Position numbers and translations under genes: made by a program. Of a DNA stretch of 64,000 nt, positions 58,819 to 64,000 are shown piece by piece (position 1 is the stretch's first letter; every line of letters starts with the position of its first letter). This DNA is from Paenibacillus catalpae (GTDB taxonomy: Bacteria; Bacillota; Bacilli; Paenibacillales; Paenibacillaceae). Location: positions 812,479 through 876,478 of the forward strand of contig NZ_FOMT01000002.1 in assembly GCF_900112695.1 (NCBI RefSeq). Reading direction: 5' to 3'. The notes under the pieces were generated by a model. The model saw only the letters and a list, made by a program, of their open reading frames with translations, did not search any database and was not told where the DNA came from.

Positions 58819-59790
58819 ATGACCGAGTTTTTTATTCGCCGAACGCTTCAGTCCGTCTTGGTGCTATTCCTGATTACGCTCGTGACATTCGGGCTTATCC
58901 ATGCCGCTCCGGGAGGACCTTTTCAAATGATGCTGGCACCGGGCTTATCTCCGGAAGCCATGAAGGTACAAGCACATAATATGGGGCTGGATCAGCCTCT
59001 TCCTATGCAATACTTACATTGGTTAGGCAACTTGCTGCAAGGTGACTTGGGTTATACGTTTAAGAATCATGTACCGATTGGCCAGGTGATTTGGCCAACC
59101 GTAAAAAACACGTTTATTCTGATGGGAGTGGCATGGCTGCTGACCCTCATTATTGCTATCCCATGGGGCATCTACAACAGCACGAAGGAATACAGTCTGT
59201 CCGATCAAACGGCCTCCTTTATTTCGTATATCGGATTTGCGATGCCGACCTTCTGGTTCGGGATCATTCTACAGCAGATCTTCTCGATAAAGCTGGACTG
59301 GCTACCGTTAGCCGATATGTACGCCATGGACAAGGAAGGTCAGCTTGGCGACCTGATGATGCATCTCATTCTCCCGGTGACCGTTCTGACGCTTAGCTTC
59401 CTGGCTGCTTATGTGAAGTATTCGCGCTCCAGCATGATGGAGGTGCTTGATAAAGATTATATCCGTACCGCACGGGCAAAAGGGGTGCGGGAAGGCAAGG
59501 TTATTTACAAGCACGCTCTCCGTAACGCGTTAATTCCTGTCATTACGATTGTAGCGCTTGACCTGCCGCTGCTTGTTGCCGGCGCGGCCTTAACCGAAAG
59601 TGTGTTCAATTGGCCGGGAATGGGACGTTTATTCGTACAGATGGCGGTTGCACGCGAGTACTCCGTTCTAATGGCCATTACTCTTTTAACGGCTGTTATT
59701 GTCATTATCGGCAATCTGATCGCCGATCTGCTATACGCGGTTGTTGATCCACGTGTGCAGCTTGGAAAGAGAGGGGGAAGATCGGCATGA
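58819..59790 (+). CDS. Peptide ABC transporter permease (DppB/OppB-like)
   Basis: 323 aa with six helices. The N-terminus 'FFIRRTLQSVLVLFLITLVTFGLIH' and the EAA-type loop 'YIRTARAKGVREGKVIYKHALRNALIPVIT' are typical DppB features. It forms the membrane pore with the next gene product. Its ribosome site is provided by the leader element ending at 58810. It overlaps the next gene by ATGA. Confidence 0.93.
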   Translation: MTEFFIRRTLQSVLVLFLITLVTFGLIHAAPGGPFQMMLAPGLSPEAMKVQAHNMGLDQPLPMQYLHWLGNLLQGDLGYTFKNHVPIGQVIWPTVKNTFILMGVAWLLTLIIAIPWGIYNSTKEYSLSDQTASFISYIGFAMPTFWFGIILQQIFSIKLDWLPLADMYAMDKEGQLGDLMMHLILPVTVLTLSFLAAYVKYSRSSMMEVLDKDYIRTARAKGVREGKVIYKHALRNALIPVITIVALDLPLLVAGAALTESVFNWPGMGRLFVQMAVAREYSVLMAITLLTAVIVIIGNLIADLLYAVVDPRVQLGKRGGRSA

Positions 59791-60758
59791 GCGAAGCAAA
59801 CATGCAAACCTCTGCCGTTATCCCGCCGGTTGACGTGCAGGCGGTTAAACCGCTCAAACGCCCTCCCGGACCTTGGCGAACGGCATGGACCAAGTTTCGC
59901 CGCAATCCCTATGCGATGAGCGGCCTGGTTGTTCTTCTTATTTTTGTGATTTGCGGGGCATTCGCTCCGTGGTTTACCAAATATGACCCGGCAAAAATTG
60001 ATTTGATGTTCGCTAATTTGAAGGCAGGTACTGACGGTCATCTGCTGGGAACAGATGAGATGGGCCGCGACATTTTCGCCCGATTGCTCTATAGCGCACG
60101 GATCTCCTTGGCTGTCGGATTTTCCGTTGCGGCCGGATCAGTCATTATTGGAACCTTGATTGGATCCATCTCCGGTTATTTTGGAGGATTTATCGATACC
60201 TGCTTTATGCGGCTGGTAGACGTGATGAATTCAATTCCATTATTATTCCTGAACATTCTCGTGCTTGCGATCTTTGGTACCGAATTCCGTTACATGATCA
60301 TGGTTCTTATTCTAACGAGCTGGATGAGTGTAGCACGGCTTGTGCGGGGCACGTTCCTGCAGCTCCGCGAAATGCAATATGTGGAAGCGGCAAGGGCTAT
60401 CGGAGTGTCGAACTTCGGTATCATATTCCGGCATTTGCTCCGCAATGCCAGCTTCCCGATCATCGTAAATGCGACATTAATGGTAGGTGCAGCAATCTTA
60501 AGCGAATCGGCCTTGTCTTATCTTGGTTTAGGTATTCAAGCGCCTCAAACCAGCTGGGGTCTAATGCTGACAAACGCACGCGAGTTTATGCTTGTTGATC
60601 CGTTGCAATCGGTGTATCCGGGTGTCTGCATTCTTCTTGTAGTACTTGCCGTTAATTTTATTGGCGACGGCATTCAGGACTCATTGAACCCGCGGCAGAA
60701 AATGTCCGAGAGGAGAATCGACAGATGGCGGAAAAGCTTCTTGAAATCGAAAATCTAA
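59787..60758 (+). CDS. Peptide ABC transporter permease (DppC/OppC-like)
   Basis: 323 aa. A cytoplasmic N-terminus of about 45 residues precedes six helices. It shows the family blocks 'HLLGTDEMGRDIFARLLYSARISLAVGF' and the EAA loop 'YVEAARAIGVSNFGIIFRHLLRNASFPIIV'. It is translationally coupled to the dppB-like gene, and its end overlaps the first ATPase gene by 34 bases, so all are one operon. Confidence 0.93.
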   Translation: MSEANMQTSAVIPPVDVQAVKPLKRPPGPWRTAWTKFRRNPYAMSGLVVLLIFVICGAFAPWFTKYDPAKIDLMFANLKAGTDGHLLGTDEMGRDIFARLLYSARISLAVGFSVAAGSVIIGTLIGSISGYFGGFIDTCFMRLVDVMNSIPLLFLNILVLAIFGTEFRYMIMVLILTSWMSVARLVRGTFLQLREMQYVEAARAIGVSNFGIIFRHLLRNASFPIIVNATLMVGAAILSESALSYLGLGIQAPQTSWGLMLTNAREFMLVDPLQSVYPGVCILLVVLAVNFIGDGIQDSLNPRQKMSERRIDRWRKSFLKSKI

Positions 60759-61750
60759 CAGCCGGTTTTCTCACGGTAGGCGGAACGGTAAAGGCCACCG
60801 AGCATGTATCGCTCTCTCTCGATAAAGGGCAGACCGTTTGTCTTGTAGGGGAGTCCGGCAGCGGGAAAAGCGTCACTTCGCTAGCTATCATGCGGCTTAT
60901 TGATTACAGCGGAGGTGCGATTCTTGAAGGCAGCATCCGGTTCCAGGGCGAAGATCTGACGAAGCGGAGCCAGGATGAAATGATCCGGATACGCGGCAAT
61001 AAAATCGCTATGATTTTTCAGGATCCGATGTCTTCCCTTAATCCGGTCTATACCGTAGGAGATCAGATTGCCGAGAGCATCATGCTTCACCGGAAGAAGG
61101 GAAAGAAGGAAGCCCATAAAATGGCGGTTGATATGCTCCGGCTGGTCGGCATTCCGGCCCCCGAAATCCGGGCGAAGCAATATCCGCATGAGCTGTCCGG
61201 AGGGATGTGTCAGCGGGTCGTTATTGCGATCGCTTTGGCCTGCGACCCGGATTTGCTTATTGCCGATGAACCAACAACTGCGCTGGATGTAACGGTACAG
61301 GCCCAAATCCTCGACCTGCTTCGAAGCCTGCAGAAGGAGCTTGGCATGTCCATCCTGCTTATTACGCATGACATGGGCGTTGCCGCCGAGATGGCGGACC
61401 GTATAGCGGTCATGTATGCCGGCATTATTGTGGAAGAAGGCAGTGCAAACGATATATTCGCTCGCCCGAGTCACCCCTATACAGAGGGATTGTTGAAGTC
61501 TGTGCCTGGCTTGGATGGATCAAGAGGCGATGAGTTGTATACGATTCGGGGCAATATTCCGGGACTTAGCCAGCTTCCGGTGGGATGCCGTTTCCATCCG
61601 CGTTGTCCGCATGCGAAGGATATTTGCCGGGAGAAGTCACCGCCGGCATTCAGGGTAACAGAAGGTCATCACGCCTCTTGCTGGATGTACATGGAGGAAG
61701 GCGGAGCAGCAGCTTGGAAAAATGAATCGAAGCCCGAGGTGAGCCGATGA
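60725..61750 (+). CDS. Peptide ABC transporter ATP-binding protein (DppD/OppD-like)
   Basis: 341 aa. Walker [10 protein letters not shown], signature LSGGMCQRV (with Cys at a usually Arg/Gln position), Walker B '[13 protein letters not shown]', H-loop 'LLITHDMGV'. The C-terminal oligopeptide-type extension holds four cysteines ('[19 protein letters not shown]' and 'HHASCW'), a site for an Fe-S cluster in related proteins. AGAGGAG lies upstream, inside the dppC-like gene. Confidence 0.93.
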   Translation: MAEKLLEIENLTAGFLTVGGTVKATEHVSLSLDKGQTVCLVGESGSGKSVTSLAIMRLIDYSGGAILEGSIRFQGEDLTKRSQDEMIRIRGNKIAMIFQDPMSSLNPVYTVGDQIAESIMLHRKKGKKEAHKMAVDMLRLVGIPAPEIRAKQYPHELSGGMCQRVVIAIALACDPDLLIADEPTTALDVTVQAQILDLLRSLQKELGMSILLITHDMGVAAEMADRIAVMYAGIIVEEGSANDIFARPSHPYTEGLLKSVPGLDGSRGDELYTIRGNIPGLSQLPVGCRFHPRCPHAKDICREKSPPAFRVTEGHHASCWMYMEEGGAAAWKNESKPEVSR

Positions 61751-62736
61751 ACGCGGAATATGTACTTGAGCTGCGCGGAGTCAAAAAATATTTCCCCATT
61801 CGGTCCGGTCTTCTGAACCGGGTGGTTGGACAGGTCAAAGCGGTGGATGATGTGACGCTGTCGATCCGCAAAGGAGAGACGTTTGGTCTCGTTGGCGAAT
61901 CGGGCTGCGGCAAATCAACGCTTGGCCGGGTTGTGCTTAATCTTCATAAGGCGACGGAAGGCGAAGTCAACTTCAACGGTACCGATGTACAGAAGCTGAG
62001 CGGGCAGGAGCTGCGCCGGCTGCGCAAGCAGATGCAGATTATTTTCCAGGATCCGTTTGGCTCGCTTAATCCGCGGTTTCTGGTAAAGGATATTATCGGA
62101 GAACCGCTCAGGCTGCACGAGCGGATGACGGAGAGGGAGATCGACAGCCGTGTCGTGGAGCTGATGGAGCTGGTTGGCCTTGATGCTACCCGCAGAAACC
62201 GTTATCCGCAGGAGTTCTCCGGCGGACAGCGGCAGCGTATCGGCATTGCGCGGGCTATCGCTCTAAATCCCGAGTTTATTGTAGCGGATGAAGCGGTGTC
62301 TGCCCTCGACGTATCGGTGCAGTCGCAGGTGATTAACCTGCTCATGAAGCTGCAGCGCGAGCTGGGCTTGACCTTCCTCTTTATTGCTCATGGGCTTAAC
62401 GTCGTCCGGCATATCTCAGACCGGGTTGGTGTTATGTATCTGGGAAAAATCGTTGAGGTTGCCCCAACGGAGGAGCTGTTCGCAAAGCCGCTCCATCCCT
62501 ATACCGCAGCTCTCTTGTCGGCGATTCCAAGGCCGGATCCAACCCGGAAGCGGGAGAGAATCGTGCTGCAAGGGGATGTGCCGTCTCCTGCGAATCCTCC
62601 TTCGGGCTGCCGCTTTCACCCGCGGTGCCCGGCTGCACAAGCAAAATGCAGCATGGAGGAGCCGCAGCTGAGGGAGCTGGCGGATGGAAGGCAAGTCGCC
62701 TGCCATTTCCCGCTGGATGCAAGTCTAATTGGATAA
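61747..62736 (+). CDS. Peptide ABC transporter ATP-binding protein (DppF/OppF-like)
   Basis: 329 aa. Walker [10 protein letters not shown], signature FSGGQRQRI, Walker B '[13 protein letters not shown]', H-loop 'LFIAHGLNV' (Gly in place of the usual Asp after His). The C-terminal extension again has cysteines ('[14 protein letters not shown]', 'VACHF'). It pairs with the preceding ATPase to energise peptide uptake. It overlaps the upstream gene by ATGA; a terminator follows. Confidence 0.93.
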   Translation: MNAEYVLELRGVKKYFPIRSGLLNRVVGQVKAVDDVTLSIRKGETFGLVGESGCGKSTLGRVVLNLHKATEGEVNFNGTDVQKLSGQELRRLRKQMQIIFQDPFGSLNPRFLVKDIIGEPLRLHERMTEREIDSRVVELMELVGLDATRRNRYPQEFSGGQRQRIGIARAIALNPEFIVADEAVSALDVSVQSQVINLLMKLQRELGLTFLFIAHGLNVVRHISDRVGVMYLGKIVEVAPTEELFAKPLHPYTAALLSAIPRPDPTRKRERIVLQGDVPSPANPPSGCRFHPRCPAAQAKCSMEEPQLRELADGRQVACHFPLDASLIG

Positions 62737-62742
62737 AGGTAC

Positions 62743-62771
62743 AAGGCTGGGCTTATGCCCGGCCTTTTTGT
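62743..62771 (+). terminator. Terminator of the peptide ABC operon
   Basis: Stem AAGGCTGGGC / GCCCGGCCTT (one T-G pair) with loop TTAT, followed by TTTG. Confidence 0.85.
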
Positions 62772-62829
62772 TTGGCTTTTTACTTATAAGGATGGCTTAT
62801 AGTTGTAATAAATAATTTCCAATTTTCTA

Positions 62830-62859
62830 TTGACAGATGATTGGGCGGGCTGGTAATAT
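62830..62859 (+). promoter_or_regulatory. Sigma-A promoter of the sulfate-binding protein gene
   Basis: TTGACA (62830-62835), an 18-base spacer and TAATAT (62854-62859). The ~100-base leader contains GGTAG...CTACC and CCGGACCACCGG repeats. A CymR or S-box type control cannot be shown by eye. Confidence 0.6.
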
Positions 62860-62960
62860 TCATCCATAACCAACTAAACAGGTAGGAATAATACTGACTA
62901 CCCGGACCACCGGATGCTGACATTATTCAACTGTCAATAAAAATAGGGGTGTGTTGACTA

Positions 62961-64000
62961 ATGAAGAGATTAGCTATCGTCCGTTCGTTTGTACTTATTC
63001 TTACTTTTACCCTGGTGCTCGCAGCATGCGGCAACAATTCCAACTCCAATTCAAATTCAACTAATAGTGGAAATAAAGAAACTCCTGCAGCTTCCAATGC
63101 AGGCACTGCATCGGAAGCTCCAAGCGAAAAACCGAAAGATCCGGTTGAATTGCTTAACGTATCTTATGACCCGACTCGTGAACTCTATGAAAAATATAAT
63201 GAAGCATTCTCGAAATACTGGAAAGACAAAACTGGCCAGGAAGTAACAATCAAGCAATCCCATGGCGGCTCCGGCAAACAAGCGCGTGCCGTTATAGATG
63301 GTCTGAAAGCAGACGTAGTAACTCTGGCGCTTGGTTACGACATTGACGCACTGGTAGAACCGGGCTTGATCAAACCTGACTGGCAGACAAAATTCGAACA
63401 TAACAGCGCACCTTACACGTCCACCATCGTATTCCTTGTCCGCAAAGGCAATCCAAAAGGCATTAACGACTGGAGCGACCTGATCAAGGACGGCGTTGAA
63501 GTGATTACGCCAAGTCCGAAAACTTCGGGCGGCGCACGCTGGAACTACCTCGCGGCTTGGGGTTACGCCTTGAAGAAAAACAACAACGACGAAGCAAAAG
63601 CGCAAGAGTTTGTGAAAGAGCTGTTTAAACATGTCCCTGTTCTGGATTCCGGCGCACGCGGCGCAACTACGACATTCGTAGAAAAAGGCATCGGCGACGT
63701 ATTACTCGCTTGGGAGAATGAAGCCTACCTGTCAGTCAAAGAACTTGGTCCGGATAAATTCGATATCGTTTATCCATCGATCAGCATCCTTGCAGAGCCT
63801 CCGGTTGCCGTTGTTGATAAAGTTGCCGATGAACGAGGTACAAGAGAAGTAGCTGAAGCTTACCTGCAATACCTGTACTCTGATGAAGGTCAAGAAATTG
63901 CAGCGCAGAATTATTACCGTCCAATCAACGAAACGATCGCTGCGAAATACAAAGATCAGTTTAAGGACCTCGAGCTGATTACCATTGACGACTTTGGCGG
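62961..64000 (+). CDS. Sulfate/thiosulfate ABC transporter substrate-binding lipoprotein (partial)
   Basis: About 346 residues are visible and the frame is open at the window end. The signal peptide ends in the lipobox LAAC, followed by an Asn/Ser-rich linker. The mature part shows the sulfate-binding family blocks '[20 protein letters not shown]', '[18 protein letters not shown]', '[12 protein letters not shown]', and '[23 protein letters not shown]'. The later '[27 protein letters not shown]' block is also there. It binds sulfate or thiosulfate at the surface; permease genes (cysT/cysW) are expected just beyond the window. The start has a GGGGTG site at a somewhat long distance. Confidence 0.93.
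   Translation, partial: MKRLAIVRSFVLILTFTLVLAACGNNSNSNSNSTNSGNKETPAASNAGTASEAPSEKPKDPVELLNVSYDPTRELYEKYNEAFSKYWKDKTGQEVTIKQSHGGSGKQARAVIDGLKADVVTLALGYDIDALVEPGLIKPDWQTKFEHNSAPYTSTIVFLVRKGNPKGINDWSDLIKDGVEVITPSPKTSGGARWNYLAAWGYALKKNNNDEAKAQEFVKELFKHVPVLDSGARGATTTFVEKGIGDVLLAWENEAYLSVKELGPDKFDIVYPSISILAEPPVAVVDKVADERGTREVAEAYLQYLYSDEGQEIAAQNYYRPINETIAAKYKDQFKDLELITIDDFG

Noticed and set aside
62860-62960. S-box or other riboswitch before the sulfate-binding protein gene
   Set aside because: Some short inverted repeats are visible, but none of the conserved S-box blocks or a terminator stem could be found.

Overview
The window looks like a chromosomal segment of an endospore-forming, low-to-moderate GC Firmicute, most likely Paenibacillus or a close relative. 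The evidence is an alpha/beta spore SASP, the cwlJ-gerQ germination pair, a YheC/D spore-coat-associated protein, the sporulation checkpoint inhibitor Sda, the Bacillus-type primosome pair dnaB-dnaI, a tRNA-Trp T-box in front of trpS, a BceRSAB-type module, and gene groups that resemble the yum/yut/yui region of Bacillus subtilis. Menaquinone appears to be made by the futalosine route (mqnE plus a UbiD-type decarboxylase). I see no prophage, transposase, CRISPR array, rRNA or tRNA gene.

Layout. 1-7.4 kb: a HAMP-domain signalling protein (cut by the window edge), a His-rich metal-permease pair, T-box-trpS, sspB-type SASP, a DUF457 membrane protein preceded by a three-unit 66-bp tandem array, and gerQ/cwlJ. 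7.6-12 kb: ctaB, SCO, an AEC carrier, a Toprim protein, a YjcZ-type small spore protein and an MFS carrier. 12.1-16 kb: an unknown anchored protein, a membrane transglutaminase and a class B PBP, probably one operon. 16-19.8 kb: mntABCD with an MntR-like operator. 20-25.8 kb: HAD phosphatase, DUF456, ThuA, a MurJ/SpoVB-type flippase, a stalk-domain lipoprotein and a thioredoxin. 25.9-30.2 kb: ctaA, ubiD, a HEPN-like protein and an SDR. 30.2-33.8 kb: nifU-like, yuzB, NADH dehydrogenase, mqnE, hesB. 34.2-38.5 kb: pstSCA without pstB, led by a stalk/beta-propeller protein gene. 38.7-43.4 kb: BceRSAB-like system. 43.4-49.5 kb: coiled-coil protein, metallophosphoesterase, topB, YheC/D, sda (behind a DnaA-box cluster) and a zinc-ribbon protein. 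49.5-54 kb: ferredoxin-NADP reductase, Rex-type operator plus ndh, hemQ, yuiB. 54-56.6 kb: dnaB, dnaI. 56.6-62.7 kb: a complete peptide ABC importer. 62.96 kb to the end: a sulfate-type binding protein, cut by the window edge.

How genes work together. Respiration is a recurrent theme: ctaA/ctaB/SCO (heme A and CuA assembly), hemQ (heme), mqnE/ubiD (menaquinone), two type II NADH dehydrogenases and Fe-S maturation proteins. Envelope and spore functions form a second theme.

The most unusual content is two families of structured repeats that the genes do not explain. Family 1 is a small hairpin (TGCTTACGAAGYA) followed by a longer hairpin that ends in AATTC(A)TTTTAGGRGG, so that the Shine-Dalgarno sequence follows the stem directly. 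It sits directly in front of four unrelated genes (at 5745-5958, 12147-12215, 37011-37125 and 58726-58810). Family 2 is a roughly 110-bp long imperfect palindrome with covarying arms and a conserved one-sided bulge. All three copies lie in convergent intergenic gaps (33791-33903, 34078-34187, 52575-52690). Whether either family is already described could not be checked here.
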